From assembly GCF_042651465.1 (NCBI RefSeq), contig NZ_JBHSCZ010000001.1, positions 248,001 to 312,000 on the forward strand: a stretch of DNA of 64,000 bases. The letters are read 5' to 3'. The number at the start of each line of letters is the position of its first letter. Within the stretch, counting starts at the first letter, position 1. The position numbers and the translations under genes are program-made. Below are positions 46,929-55,958 of this stretch, one piece after another. The notes beneath the pieces are model-generated. The model ran no database searches. It saw only the letters and a list, made by a program, of their open reading frames with translations, and was not told the DNA's origin. Source of the stretch: Ferruginibacter yonginensis (GTDB lineage: Bacteria; Bacteroidota; Bacteroidia; Chitinophagales; Chitinophagaceae).

Positions 46929-47609
46929 TCAAACAAACGCTTCAGCATAATCATTTTTAGCTTGTTCAATAATGCTATTGGTTACATTTTTTGCTGCTAA
47001 ATAATAAATGGTACCCAAATAAAGTAATGTCATAAAGTATATTCTAAATGCCGTACTATCAACATATTCTCCTGTAAATACATCACTAAAACAAAACATC
47101 ATAAATTCTAAGTAAATAAACGTGCCTATACTAAAACCGGGAAACGTTGCTAACATTAATAATTTTTTACCTGTTTTTTTTGTGGGATTGATGAAGTTCC
47201 ATCTTCTAAATAAAAAAACATCTACCAAATAACAAACAATATAAATAATCAATAAATTTTCTAGTGTTACATTAAAAGTTAGTGTAGCAATCAAGCATAG
47301 CAACCCCAAACTTCTTATAACATTTGGCCAAGTAAATTGTTTTTTTACAGCTTGCCATAATAATTGGTTGTTTTTTTTACGAAGATTAGCTTCTTTTTGC
47401 TGAACAATATGAGCAAATCCAAATATTCCAAAACTAGCATATACATTTCCAAGTGCTCTTTCAAAACTGAGCGTTTTATCTGCTTCCATTTCTGCTTCAA
47501 TTTTAGAAGCTAAATGATCTACCAACTCCACTTGTAAATCATACCATCGTACCATTTTCTTTTCAGTAAAAGCAAATAATGTTGCTATTTCATGCGGTTG
47601 TAATGCCAT
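46929..47609 (-). CDS. PadR-linked integral membrane protein
   Basis: 226 residues. The N-terminal 90 are soluble and helical (EKKMVRWYDLQVELVDHLASKIEAEM), resembling the domain that accompanies PadR regulators in many gene pairs. About four or five membrane helices follow. I cannot name a characterized homologue. It starts one base after the padR stop, so it is translated with it and is probably the target of that regulator; the pair resembles PadR/membrane-protein modules that sense envelope stress or drugs. Function is inference. Confidence 0.75.
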   Translation of the reverse strand: MALQPHEIATLFAFTEKKMVRWYDLQVELVDHLASKIEAEMEADKTLSFERALGNVYASFGIFGFAHIVQQKEANLRKKNNQLLWQAVKKQFTWPNVIRSLGLLCLIATLTFNVTLENLLIIYIVCYLVDVFLFRRWNFINPTKKTGKKLLMLATFPGFSIGTFIYLEFMMFCFSDVFTGEYVDSTAFRIYFMTLLYLGTIYYLAAKNVTNSIIEQAKNDYAEAFV

Positions 47610-47610
47610 T

Positions 47611-47949
47611 TTACATTTGAGGTTTTAATTGTAATAATTGTTGCATTTGGGCAATAAATTGGTGTACTTCCTGCAATTTATATTGCGTTTCTTTTTTACC
47701 ATTTTTGCTTAGTGCATAATACTTTCTTTTACGATTATCTACCATTTCAATACTTGCCGTTACCAATCCATCTGCTTCTAATTTGTGCAGCGCAGGGTAT
47801 AATGCACCTTCTGTAAGCTGCATTTCATCATTCGTTAATGTCTTTACTTTTTTGGTGATTTCGTAACCATACATTTTATCTTGTTCGGATAATAATTTTA
47901 AGATAATAGTACTCAACGAACCTTTAAATAACTGTTGTGCGGTATTCAT
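47611..47949 (-). CDS. PadR-family transcriptional regulator
   Basis: 112 residues. Winged-helix PadR domain with LKLLSEQDKMYGYEITKKV, the wing region LTEGALYPALHKLEADGLV and NRKRKYYALSKNGKK, then a short C-terminal dimerization helix. Subfamily with small C-terminal helix (PadR-s2). First gene of a two-gene operon. A perfect 10-bp inverted repeat overlaps its promoter, so it probably represses itself. Confidence 0.95.
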   Translation of the reverse strand: MNTAQQLFKGSLSTIILKLLSEQDKMYGYEITKKVKTLTNDEMQLTEGALYPALHKLEADGLVTASIEMVDNRKRKYYALSKNGKKETQYKLQEVHQFIAQMQQLLQLKPQM

Positions 47950-47953
47950 AAAT

Positions 47954-47961
47954 CAAATATA
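47954..47961 (-). promoter_or_regulatory. -7 box of the padR operon
   Basis: Minus-strand TATATTTG, four bases before the padR ATG, giving an almost leaderless transcript. It overlaps the inverted repeat at 47958-47980. Confidence 0.6.
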
Positions 47962-47980
47962 CATAAGAAACTTATGTATA
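47958..47980. promoter_or_regulatory. Inverted repeat, probable PadR operator
   Basis: TATACATAAG (47958-47967), AAA, CTTATGTATA (47971-47980): ten-base arms without mismatch, directly over the padR -7 box and spacer. Position and symmetry fit binding of a dimeric PadR repressor to its own promoter. Confidence 0.8.
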
Positions 47981-48035
47981 CAACTTTTCCTCTTTCGATT
48001 ACCGAAATTTACCTAACAACCATTCGTATTTCATC

Positions 48036-48043
48036 TAAATTTG
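48036..48043 (+). promoter_or_regulatory. -7 box for the ubiD-like gene
   Basis: TAAATTTG, 21 bp before the ATG at 48065, divergent from padR. Confidence 0.5.
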
Positions 48044-48064
48044 TAAATCAAATAATGATGTGTT

Positions 48065-49873
48065 ATGGCTTATCGTTCGTTAGAAGATTGTTTGTTAGAT
48101 TTAGAAAAAAATGGACAACTACTCCGCATTAAGGAAGAAGTGGATCCATATTTGGAAATGGCTTCTATACATTTAAGGGTATTTGCTGCAAAAGGCCCAG
48201 CAATACTTTTTGAAAAAGTAAGAGGTTCAAAATTTAGGGCCGCCTCCAATATTTTTGGTACGTTAGAAAGAAGTGAATTTATTTTTAGAAACACTTTAAA
48301 CGAAGTACGCAACCTTATCGATGTTAAAAATGATCCAATCAACGCCTTAAAACATCCCATCAAAAATTTTAAAACGCTATTGGCTGGTGCTAAAGCGTTG
48401 CCGCTAAAAAATCCGTTACAAAAACCAGTGATGTATGAGCAAATCAACATCAGCGATATACCACAAATTGTGCATTGGCCTATGGATGGGGGTGCTTATG
48501 TAACCCTACCACAGGTATATACTGAAGATATTGATAAGCCCGGTATTATGAATGGCAACATGGGTATGTATCGTATACAACTTTCTGGCAACTATTATGT
48601 AAAAAATGCAGAAATTGGCTTGCACTATCAACTACACAGGGGCATTGGTGTACACCAAACAAAGGCCAATAAAAAAGGGCAACCTTTAAAAGTGAGTGTA
48701 TTTGCAGGTGGACCACCAGCACATTCCGTAGCAGCAGTAATGCCATTGCCCGAAGGTTTGGGTGAAGCTACTTTTGCAGGTGCGTTGGGAGGCAGGCGTT
48801 TTCGTTATACATACGATGATGGTTTTTGTATAAGCACCGATGCTGATTTTGTAATTACGGGAACGGTTGAACCCCAACAAAATAAGCCAGAAGGACCATT
48901 TGGTGACCACCTTGGTTATTATAGTTTGCAACACGATTTTCCTTTAATGAAAGTACATAAAGTGTATGCCCGTAAAAATGCCATTTGGCCTTTCACCGTT
49001 GTAGGTAGGCCACCGCAAGAAGATACTAGTTTTGGTCAATTGATACACTCAATTACAGGCAGTGCATTGCAAAATGAAATACCTGGTTTAAAAGAAGTTC
49101 ATGCAGTGGATGCTGCAGGTGTACACCCCTTGTTATTGGCCATTGGAAGCGAACGTTATACACCGTATACACCTGCAACGCAACCAGCAGAAATATTAAC
49201 GATTGCGAATCATATTTTGGGTACCGGACAATTAAGTCTTGCCAAATTTTTATTCATTACTGCCGATGCGTCTAACACAATTCATACGCATGATATTCAA
49301 GCTTTTTTTACTTATTTATTAGAGCGTATTGATTTAAAAAGAGATATTCACTTTTATACCAATACCACCATTGATACATTAGATTACTCAGGCACCTCTA
49401 TAAACAGCGGTAGCAAAGTTGTGTTTGCAGCTAATGGCGCTGTAAAGCGGAGCCTTGGTACAACCATTCCTGATTGTGTGGCAGCCTACCAAGCACAATT
49501 GGTAATGCCTGGGGTGCTTTCAATACAGTTACAACCGTTCACCACTTATGAGCAATCGCACCAATTGCTAGAGCAATTGAACAATACATTGCAAGCGTAT
49601 ACCAATGAATTAGCCGCATTTCCGCTTATTATTTTAAGTGATGATGCCGCTTTTACCGCTGCTACACTCAACAATTATTTGTGGGTGGCGTACACAAGGT
49701 GTAACCCATCACATGATATTTATGGCATTAATCATTTTACTGAAAATAAACATTGGGGTTGTACCAATGTTATTTTAGATGCTCGTATTAAGCCGCATCA
49801 TGCACCTGCATTGGTGTTAGATGCTGCTGTGGAGGCTCGGGTAGATGCTATTTTGCACAAAGCAGGTTATTAA
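48065..49873 (+). CDS. UbiD-family decarboxylase
   Basis: 602 residues. Prenylated-FMN-dependent decarboxylase family. Recognisable parts: MAYRSLEDCLLDLEKNGQLLR at the N-terminus, NMGMYRIQLSG, HYQLHRGIGVH, the EGPFGDHLGYYS segment, and GRPPQEDTSFGQLIH. In quinone-making bacteria this family decarboxylates aromatic intermediates of menaquinone or ubiquinone synthesis; here menaquinone is likely because the phylum uses it, but the substrate is not shown. The partner flavin prenyltransferase UbiX is not in the window. Confidence 0.9.
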   Translation: MAYRSLEDCLLDLEKNGQLLRIKEEVDPYLEMASIHLRVFAAKGPAILFEKVRGSKFRAASNIFGTLERSEFIFRNTLNEVRNLIDVKNDPINALKHPIKNFKTLLAGAKALPLKNPLQKPVMYEQINISDIPQIVHWPMDGGAYVTLPQVYTEDIDKPGIMNGNMGMYRIQLSGNYYVKNAEIGLHYQLHRGIGVHQTKANKKGQPLKVSVFAGGPPAHSVAAVMPLPEGLGEATFAGALGGRRFRYTYDDGFCISTDADFVITGTVEPQQNKPEGPFGDHLGYYSLQHDFPLMKVHKVYARKNAIWPFTVVGRPPQEDTSFGQLIHSITGSALQNEIPGLKEVHAVDAAGVHPLLLAIGSERYTPYTPATQPAEILTIANHILGTGQLSLAKFLFITADASNTIHTHDIQAFFTYLLERIDLKRDIHFYTNTTIDTLDYSGTSINSGSKVVFAANGAVKRSLGTTIPDCVAAYQAQLVMPGVLSIQLQPFTTYEQSHQLLEQLNNTLQAYTNELAAFPLIILSDDAAFTAATLNNYLWVAYTRCNPSHDIYGINHFTENKHWGCTNVILDARIKPHHAPALVLDAAVEARVDAILHKAGY

Positions 49874-49934
49874 TATTATATTGAGCCTAAATTCAATTTA
49901 ATTTGTTTGAATATCATCTACTTAAAATAAAATT

Positions 49935-50828
49935 ATGAAGCCCATTGTTGTATGTTTTTTTGCTATTATAATGTTGAGTTGTAAGGCCCAACAGCAGCCC
50001 ATTCAATTGCCAGTTAATAAAGATGATAATACGCTTTTATGGCAAATAAGCGGTAAAAATATTACAACACCTAGCTATTTGTTTGGTACGTTTCATATAC
50101 TTTGTAAAGATGATATTTTACTGAGCAACCATTTAAAAACGGCTTTGCAAAACAGTGCAACAGTGTATTTTGAAATGGATTTAGATGACCCTGCTAATAC
50201 CATGGGTGGTATCTTTTTCATGAATATGAAAGATGGAAAAAAGCTAACTGATTTTTATACGCCTACTGAGTATGAAAAGCTTAGTAATTTTTTTAAAGAT
50301 TCGCTCAAAATTAGTTTGACGAGTCTGCAAAAAATGAAACCAATGATGTTAGAAGCCATGTTGTTTCCTAAAATGATGCCCTGCAAAACCACGAGTGGGG
50401 TAGAGCTGGTATTGATGGATATGGCTAAAAAAGCCAATAAAGAAATAAAGGGATTTGAAACCATTGCTTTTCAATCAGCTATGTTTGACAGTATACCTTA
50501 TGCAGAACAAGCTAAAAGTTTATTGAAAGATATTGATAGCCTCAACAATTATAAAACCATGTTGAACAACATGATTACGGTATACAAAAACCAATCGGTA
50601 GGTGCTTTAATGAAAATTATGAACGATACCAGCAGTAATAATGTATTGGCTAATAACGATGCTTTTTTAAAAAATAGGAACATCAATTGGGTTAAACAAT
50701 TGCAACAAATTTTGCCTAAAGAAAATATATTTATGGCAGTTGGTGCAGCACATCTTTTTGGTGAAGATGGTTTAATTGCTTTGTTAAAAAAAGAAGGATA
50801 TACTGTTACACCTTTGCTTAATAAATAA
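49935..50828 (+). CDS. TraB/GumN-family lipoprotein
   Basis: 297 residues. Lipobox IMLSC with C16. The family body has LLWQISGKNITTPSYLFGTFHI at the start, VYFEMDLDD, and near the end MAVGAAHLFGEDGLIALLKKEGYTV. The conserved GTFH and GAAHL histidines fit the predicted metalloprotease-like TraB fold. Biological role in bacteria is unclear. Gap to the next gene is 47 bp. Confidence 0.9.
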   Translation: MKPIVVCFFAIIMLSCKAQQQPIQLPVNKDDNTLLWQISGKNITTPSYLFGTFHILCKDDILLSNHLKTALQNSATVYFEMDLDDPANTMGGIFFMNMKDGKKLTDFYTPTEYEKLSNFFKDSLKISLTSLQKMKPMMLEAMLFPKMMPCKTTSGVELVLMDMAKKANKEIKGFETIAFQSAMFDSIPYAEQAKSLLKDIDSLNNYKTMLNNMITVYKNQSVGALMKIMNDTSSNNVLANNDAFLKNRNINWVKQLQQILPKENIFMAVGAAHLFGEDGLIALLKKEGYTVTPLLNK

Positions 50829-50875
50829 ATGTTGTAAATTGTAACATTAACAATCAGCACAAAGCATCAACACAC

Positions 50876-51391
50876 ATGAAAAAGTTTTTTAAATATTTTA
50901 TTTGGATTTTGGTCATTGGTTTTATTATAATTCAGTTTTTTCAACCTAAACAAAATAAATCGGATGTTGTTGCTGTAAACGACATTGCTACTAAATATGC
51001 AGTACCTGCAGATGTAATGGCTACTTTAAAAACGAGTTGTTACGATTGCCATAGTAACAATACCAAATACCCATGGTACAGTAAAATACAACCCGGTGCT
51101 TGGTTTTTAAGTGATCATGTAAACGAAGGAAAAAGAGAGTTAAACTTCAACGAGTTTGCATCATATAGAATAGGTCGCCAATACCGTAAGCTTGAAGAAA
51201 TTGGTAACGAAATAGATGATGAAATGCCATTAGCATCGTACACATTCATTCATAGAGATGCTGTACTTACTCCAGAACAAAAATCAGCTATTAAAAATTG
51301 GGTTATAGCTACGAGAGATAGTATTAAAGCTCATTACCCTGAAGATAGTTTGAAACGCAAAGCACCACCAAAACCAGTAGCAGTAAAGTAA
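50876..51391 (+). CDS. Membrane-anchored haem-binding domain protein
   Basis: 171 residues. One N-terminal membrane helix (about 5-22), then a Haem_bd domain with the c-type attachment motif CYDCH (C55, C58, H59) in TSCYDCHSNNTKYPWYSKIQPG. The rest includes NFNEFASYRIGRQYRKLEEI and a Lys/Pro-rich tail. Likely a periplasmic c-type haem protein; electron-transfer role inferred. Its stop codon abuts the stop of the convergent dciA gene with no gap. Confidence 0.9.
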   Translation: MKKFFKYFIWILVIGFIIIQFFQPKQNKSDVVAVNDIATKYAVPADVMATLKTSCYDCHSNNTKYPWYSKIQPGAWFLSDHVNEGKRELNFNEFASYRIGRQYRKLEEIGNEIDDEMPLASYTFIHRDAVLTPEQKSAIKNWVIATRDSIKAHYPEDSLKRKAPPKPVAVK

Positions 51392-51673
51392 CTATCTAAC
51401 TACCACTTCTTTTATTATTTTTTCGCCAAGGGCTTCGTTCACTCGTTGGATGATGGTATCTTTTTGGTACAATAATTCGTTTTTTAGTGGCGCTACATTG
51501 GTGTTTATAAACAGCGTACTGCCTACAATTTGTATTTTATCAGTGTATTTGGCAACAGTTTTACCCATAAGGGTTTCCCAAATGGTTTCAATTTGTACCG
51601 CTTGTACACCAGCTTTGAGCTTACTTTTTTTTAAGAAAAGCTGTAATGCTTCGCCAATTGATAATTCTGCCAT
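51392..51673 (-). CDS. DciA-like DUF721 protein
   Basis: 93 residues. DUF721/DciA family: SIGEALQLFLKKSKLKAGVQAVQIETIWETLMG, then TLFINTNVAPLKNELLYQKD. DciA loads the replicative helicase in bacteria lacking DnaC/DnaI. Located 9 bp after recF on the same strand, a common order in Bacteroidota. Short compared with actinobacterial or proteobacterial DciA, as it consists of the KH-like core only. Confidence 0.88.
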   Translation of the reverse strand: MAELSIGEALQLFLKKSKLKAGVQAVQIETIWETLMGKTVAKYTDKIQIVGSTLFINTNVAPLKNELLYQKDTIIQRVNEALGEKIIKEVVVR

Positions 51674-51682
51674 ACCATAAAT

Positions 51683-52765
51683 TTATAATGCTATAATTTG
51701 CCCTTTAATATCCAAAGCATCAAAGATAGCTTCTAAACGTTGTTGGTGCGTATCTGTTATAAAAACTTGTCCATTATTTTCTTTACATACCCAATGTAAC
51801 AACCGGTACATGCGCTTTTCATCAAGTTTTTCAAAAACATCATCTAGCAATAACAATGGGCTATAGCCTTTATCATTTTTCAATAACTGGTACTGTGCTA
51901 ATTTTAAAGCAAACAACAAACTTTTGCGTTGCCCTTGGCTGGCAATGGTTTTAAATGGTTGTGCGTTTAGTGTAAAATGAATATCATCTTTATGAATACC
52001 AGCATTGGTTCGTTGTAATACGGCATCTTTGGTTTTATTGATTTGCAACCAATTGGCTAGTGTGTTTTGTTGTAATGGACTTATATATTCAAATGAAATG
52101 GCTTCATCATTGTCTGCAATATTTTTATAAAACGACGTAATTAATGGAATGAGTTGTTGGGTGTACAATGTACGTTTGTTAAAAACTATTTCAGCAGGGG
52201 TAATGAGTTGTTGATTAATAATGTCAAGCAAAGTTGCATCAACCATACCTTGCTCTGCAAAACGTTTTAATAAACTATTGCGTTGTTGCATTACTTTGTT
52301 GTATTGCATTAATTGTTGTAAATAATCGGCATCTAACTGGCAAATTATGGTATCTAAATAACGTCGCCTGCCTTCGCTACCAGCAATTATAATATCAACA
52401 TCATCTGGCGCAATAATTACAGCTGGCAAAGTGCCTACATGCTGCGAAAGTTTTTCGTAGGGAATATCATTTACTGAAAACTCTTTTTTACTATTACCCC
52501 GGTTAATGCAAATTATTTTTTGTGGTATATCGTTATTGTAAAAATGGGCTTCAATTCTAAAACCATCTTTATCAAAATTGATATTTAAAGCATCGGTACT
52601 AGTAAAATAGCTTTTGGTGAAACAACAATAATAAATGGCATCAAGTAAATTGGTTTTGCCCTTGCCATTTAAACCACAAATGCCCACTACATTTTCATCA
52701 AAATTAAAACCATTAAAGGTGTAATTTTTAAAATGAGTAATGGCTATTTTTTTTAAAGTGAGCAT
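51683..52765 (-). CDS. recF: RecF recombination mediator
   Basis: 360 residues. SMC-like ATPase that loads RecA at gaps with RecO and RecR. Walker A in GLNGKGKTNLLDA, signature region SQGQRKSLLFALKLAQ, Walker B LLLLDDVFEKLD, and the final D-loop VFITDTH. ATG at 52765 (MLTLKKIAITHFKNY) is chosen because the -7 box at 52773-52780 lies between it and an ATG eight codons upstream. Followed by dciA. Confidence 0.96.
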   Translation of the reverse strand: MLTLKKIAITHFKNYTFNGFNFDENVVGICGLNGKGKTNLLDAIYYCCFTKSYFTSTDALNINFDKDGFRIEAHFYNNDIPQKIICINRGNSKKEFSVNDIPYEKLSQHVGTLPAVIIAPDDVDIIIAGSEGRRRYLDTIICQLDADYLQQLMQYNKVMQQRNSLLKRFAEQGMVDATLLDIINQQLITPAEIVFNKRTLYTQQLIPLITSFYKNIADNDEAISFEYISPLQQNTLANWLQINKTKDAVLQRTNAGIHKDDIHFTLNAQPFKTIASQGQRKSLLFALKLAQYQLLKNDKGYSPLLLLDDVFEKLDEKRMYRLLHWVCKENNGQVFITDTHQQRLEAIFDALDIKGQIIAL

Positions 52766-52772
52766 CAGTTTG

Positions 52773-52780
52773 CAAAGGTA
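52773..52780 (-). promoter_or_regulatory. -7 box for recF
   Basis: Minus-strand TACCTTTG, seven bases before the chosen recF ATG. It implies a leader of three or four bases. Confidence 0.55.
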
Positions 52781-52914
52781 ATTGTTCAAGTTGCAACAAA
52801 AATAGTTCTATCTAAATTCTTAGTAATTACAGCGTAATATGTGCTTTTTTACAAATAAAGTCCGAGATAAAAATCTTAGTATCAATATCATTTATCTAAA
52901 ATAGTTTTATCCCT

Positions 52915-52922
52915 TATATTTG
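52915..52922 (+). promoter_or_regulatory. -7 box for pdhA
   Basis: TATATTTG, 19 bp before the TTG start at 52942, divergent from recF. Confidence 0.55.
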
Positions 52923-52941
52923 CAACCTAAATTATACTGCA

Positions 52942-53934
52942 TTGGCAACAAAGTTTTCTAAAGAAACTTACCTTTATTGGTACGAAATGATGTTATTGCT
53001 TCGCAAATTCGAAGAAAAAACGGGGCAATTGTATGGTATGCAAAAAATACGTGGCTTTTGCCATTTGTATATTGGGCAAGAGGCTATAGCTGCTGGCTGT
53101 ATGACGGCTACAACACCTGATGACAAGTTTATTACAGCTTACAGAGATCATGGTTTGGCTATCGCCAAGGGCGTTAGTGCAAAATCATGTATGGCTGAGT
53201 TGTATGGTAAAGCTACTGGTTGTAGCAAGGGCAAGGGTGGTAGTATGCACTTTTTTGGTGTTGAACAAGGCTTTTTTGGTGGGCATGGTATTGTGGGTGC
53301 TCAAATAGGAACTGGTGCTGGTATTGCATTTGCAGAAAAATACAAGGGTACTAAAAATGTTGTATTAGCATTTTATGGTGATGGCGCATCTCGTCAGGGT
53401 ATGTTACATGAAACCTTTAACATGGCCATGTTATGGGATTTACCAGTTGTGTTTATTTGCGAAAACAACCACTACGCTATGGGTACTTCAGTAGCACGTA
53501 CAAGTAAAACATTAGACATTTATAAAATGGCTGATGCTTATGAAATGCCTGCTGATACAGTTGATGGTATGTCGCCAGAAGATGTACACAACGCAGTTTT
53601 AAGAGCCGTTAACAGGGCTAGAGAAAAAGGTGGACCAACTTTATTAGAAATTAAAACATATCGCTACAAAGGGCATAGTATGAGTGACCCTCAAAAATAC
53701 AGGACCAAAGAGGAACTTGAAGAGTACAAATTAAAAGACCCTATTGAGCATGTATTGAAAGTATTACAAACAGAATACGCAGTTGATGATGCAAGTATTG
53801 AAGCCATCAATGAAAGAGTAAGGTTAGAAGTAGAAGAGAGCGTACAATTTGCAGAGGAAAGTCCTTGGCCTTCTGATGATGAATTGTTGAAAGATGTGTA
53901 TGTACAACAAGATTATCCATTTATTACTGACTAA
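52942..53934 (+). CDS. pdhA: Pyruvate dehydrogenase E1 component, alpha subunit (TTG start)
   Basis: 330 residues, standard. Start TTG at 52942 gives the typical short N-terminus before KETYLYWYEMMLLLRKFEEK. Thiamine-diphosphate motif begins GDGASRQGMLHETFNMA and continues to ENNHYAMGTS; the phosphorylation-loop region reads RYKGHSMSDPQKYR. Partner of the beta subunit at 44538; the separation of the two by more than 7 kb is notable because they are adjacent in many bacteria. Confidence 0.94.
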   Translation: MATKFSKETYLYWYEMMLLLRKFEEKTGQLYGMQKIRGFCHLYIGQEAIAAGCMTATTPDDKFITAYRDHGLAIAKGVSAKSCMAELYGKATGCSKGKGGSMHFFGVEQGFFGGHGIVGAQIGTGAGIAFAEKYKGTKNVVLAFYGDGASRQGMLHETFNMAMLWDLPVVFICENNHYAMGTSVARTSKTLDIYKMADAYEMPADTVDGMSPEDVHNAVLRAVNRAREKGGPTLLEIKTYRYKGHSMSDPQKYRTKEELEEYKLKDPIEHVLKVLQTEYAVDDASIEAINERVRLEVEESVQFAEESPWPSDDELLKDVYVQQDYPFITD

Positions 53935-53984
53935 CATCGGTGTTCAACACCATCACTTTAAATTTTCAATTTACAAAAACGAAC

Positions 53985-54713
53985 ATGGCAGACAATAACG
54001 TTACAACAACAACTGAAACAACTACAACTGAAGCACAACCTATAAAAAAAGATTTTTGGGCCACTTATAGCAAACCGATTATTTATGTAGGAGGTGCTGT
54101 AATTATTTTAATTGCTGGCTATTTTGGGTACAAAAAGTTTGTTGTTGAGCCAAAAGAAATTAAAGCAAACGAAGCCGTTTTTCAAGCCGAATCACTATTT
54201 GATAAAATGGCTACCACTGGTTTTAATAAAGATTCTATAAACATCGTTTTAAACGGTGGTACAGTTGATAATGCTAATATTACGGGTCTTTTAAAAATTA
54301 TAAGTACTTACAGCGGCACAAAAGCAGCTAACAGAGCTAACTACATGGTAGGTGCTGCATATTTACAAAATAAAGAGTTTGATAAGGCCATTAAATATTT
54401 AAATGATTTTAGTAGCAATGGTGCCTATCAATTAGATATTAAAAAGAACATCTTATTAGGTCATGCATATGCTGAATTGAAAAAAACAGACGATGCATTG
54501 AGTGCATACAAAAAAGCAACTACCATTAACGATAAAGATGAAGCATTAACAGCTGATGCATTAATTATTGCGGCTGCGTATGCACAATCATTAGGTAAAA
54601 AAGAAGATGCAATTAGTTTATACCAAAAAGCTAAAGACAATTACCCTGCTTTTCCTGCAGTTCAAAATGGTGATGTTGATAAAAACTTAGCTGTATTGGG
54701 CGTAACCAAATAA
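53985..54713 (+). CDS. Single-pass membrane TPR protein, YfgM-like
   Basis: 242 residues from the ATG at 53985; an upstream ATG at 53940 is less likely because it adds an atypical leader. A Thr-rich cytoplasmic tail is followed by one membrane helix (about 31-50, IIYVGGAVIILIAGYFGY) and then TPR-like repeats (KEFDKAIKYLNDFS, KTDDALSAYKKATTI, KKEDAISLYQKAKDN). The architecture matches the YfgM/ancillary translocon family; a scaffold role is inferred. ribH follows 14 bp downstream. Confidence 0.85.
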   Translation: MADNNVTTTTETTTTEAQPIKKDFWATYSKPIIYVGGAVIILIAGYFGYKKFVVEPKEIKANEAVFQAESLFDKMATTGFNKDSINIVLNGGTVDNANITGLLKIISTYSGTKAANRANYMVGAAYLQNKEFDKAIKYLNDFSSNGAYQLDIKKNILLGHAYAELKKTDDALSAYKKATTINDKDEALTADALIIAAAYAQSLGKKEDAISLYQKAKDNYPAFPAVQNGDVDKNLAVLGVTK

Positions 54714-54727
54714 TTAAAATAATTTTC

Positions 54728-55210
54728 ATGGCAGTTAGTAATGAACAACTCACTGACACCACAGGCATCCAAATAAAAAAGGATGCCTTTGTTGTAATAG
54801 TAAAAACAACTTGGAACAATCATGTGATCAGTGTTTTAGAAGCTGGTTGCATCAAAATATTGGAGCAACACCAAGTAAATTTTAAAGTATTAGAAGTGCC
54901 TGGTGCTTTTGAAATACCATTTGCTGTACAGCATTATTTCAATAAAGCTACCAAAAAGCCCGATGCGTTTATTGCATTAGGTTGTGTAATTAAAGGCGAT
55001 ACACCCCATTTTGATTATGTATGCGAAGGGGTTACTCAAGGTATAATGCAATTAAATGTAACCTTGCCAGTTCCGGTAATTTATGGGGTTTTAACGGTGA
55101 ACAACCAATTGCAAGCAGATGAACGTACCGGTGGTATACATGGTCATAAGGGAGAAGAAGCAGCAGCTGCGGCATTGCATATGATGGCATTATCGCAATC
55201 AATTATTTAA
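54728..55210 (+). CDS. ribH: 6,7-dimethyl-8-ribityllumazine synthase
   Basis: Penultimate step of riboflavin synthesis. 160 residues, normal. Motifs: WNNHVISVLEAG, EVPGAFEIPFAVQ, ALGCVIKGDTPHFDYVC with the catalytic histidine, VIYGVLTVNN and the C-terminal GHKGEEAAAAAL. Likely co-transcribed with the TPR gene before and the Fe-S protein after (10 bp gap). Confidence 0.97.
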   Translation: MAVSNEQLTDTTGIQIKKDAFVVIVKTTWNNHVISVLEAGCIKILEQHQVNFKVLEVPGAFEIPFAVQHYFNKATKKPDAFIALGCVIKGDTPHFDYVCEGVTQGIMQLNVTLPVPVIYGVLTVNNQLQADERTGGIHGHKGEEAAAAALHMMALSQSII

Positions 55211-55220
55211 ATCATTACGA

Positions 55221-55943
55221 ATGAAAGTGCAACTTTTTATACCATGTTTTGTTGATCAATTGTATCCGCAAACTGCTTTTAATATGGTGAAAGTTTTAAA
55301 AAAAGCCGGTTGCGAAGTGGCGTACAATACCAACCAAACTTGTTGTGGACAACCAGCTTTTAATGCAGGTTTTTGTGATGAATCAAGAGCTGTTGCAGAA
55401 AAGTTTTTGAAAGATTTTGACCATACTGATTATGTAGTGGCGCCAAGTGCCAGCTGTGTGGGTTTTATAAGAAACTATTACCCTACTTTATTTGATAACG
55501 GTGCTGCTCATAACAAAGTAAAAGACCTTGGCAAGCGTACCTTTGAATTCAGCGAATTTTTAATCAATGTATTGAAAATAGATGATTTTGGTGCCTCATT
55601 ACATACCAAAGCTACTTACCATGATAGTTGTGCCGCTTTAAGAGAGTGTAAAATAAAATCGGGCCCTCGTCAATTACTTAGTAATGTAAAAGGGTTGGAG
55701 TTTGTTGAGATGACAGATGTTGAAACTTGTTGTGGTTTTGGGGGTACATTTTCGGTAAAATTTGAAGGTATATCAGTAGCAATGGCCGATCAAAAAATAA
55801 CCAATGTACAAGCAACAGGGGCTGATTGTATTATATCAACCGATTGTAGCTGTATGATGCAATTAAGTGGAGTTATTAAAGCAAAAAATTTACCTATACA
55901 AACCTTGCATTTAGCTGATGTATTGGCTAGTGGTTGGGAGTAA
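55221..55943 (+). CDS. LutA-like iron-sulfur oxidoreductase subunit
   Basis: 240 residues. Two cysteine-rich CCG-type modules: CFVDQLYP with CCGQPAFNAGF, and DSCAALRE with CCGFGGTFSVKF. This is the LutA/YkgE type, one subunit of the lactate oxidation complex LutABC. LutB and LutC are not in the window, so a lactate role is only probable. Lies between ribH and the EVE gene. Confidence 0.9.
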   Translation: MKVQLFIPCFVDQLYPQTAFNMVKVLKKAGCEVAYNTNQTCCGQPAFNAGFCDESRAVAEKFLKDFDHTDYVVAPSASCVGFIRNYYPTLFDNGAAHNKVKDLGKRTFEFSEFLINVLKIDDFGASLHTKATYHDSCAALRECKIKSGPRQLLSNVKGLEFVEMTDVETCCGFGGTFSVKFEGISVAMADQKITNVQATGADCIISTDCSCMMQLSGVIKAKNLPIQTLHLADVLASGWE

Positions 55944-55958
55944 AAAATTATTATAGCA

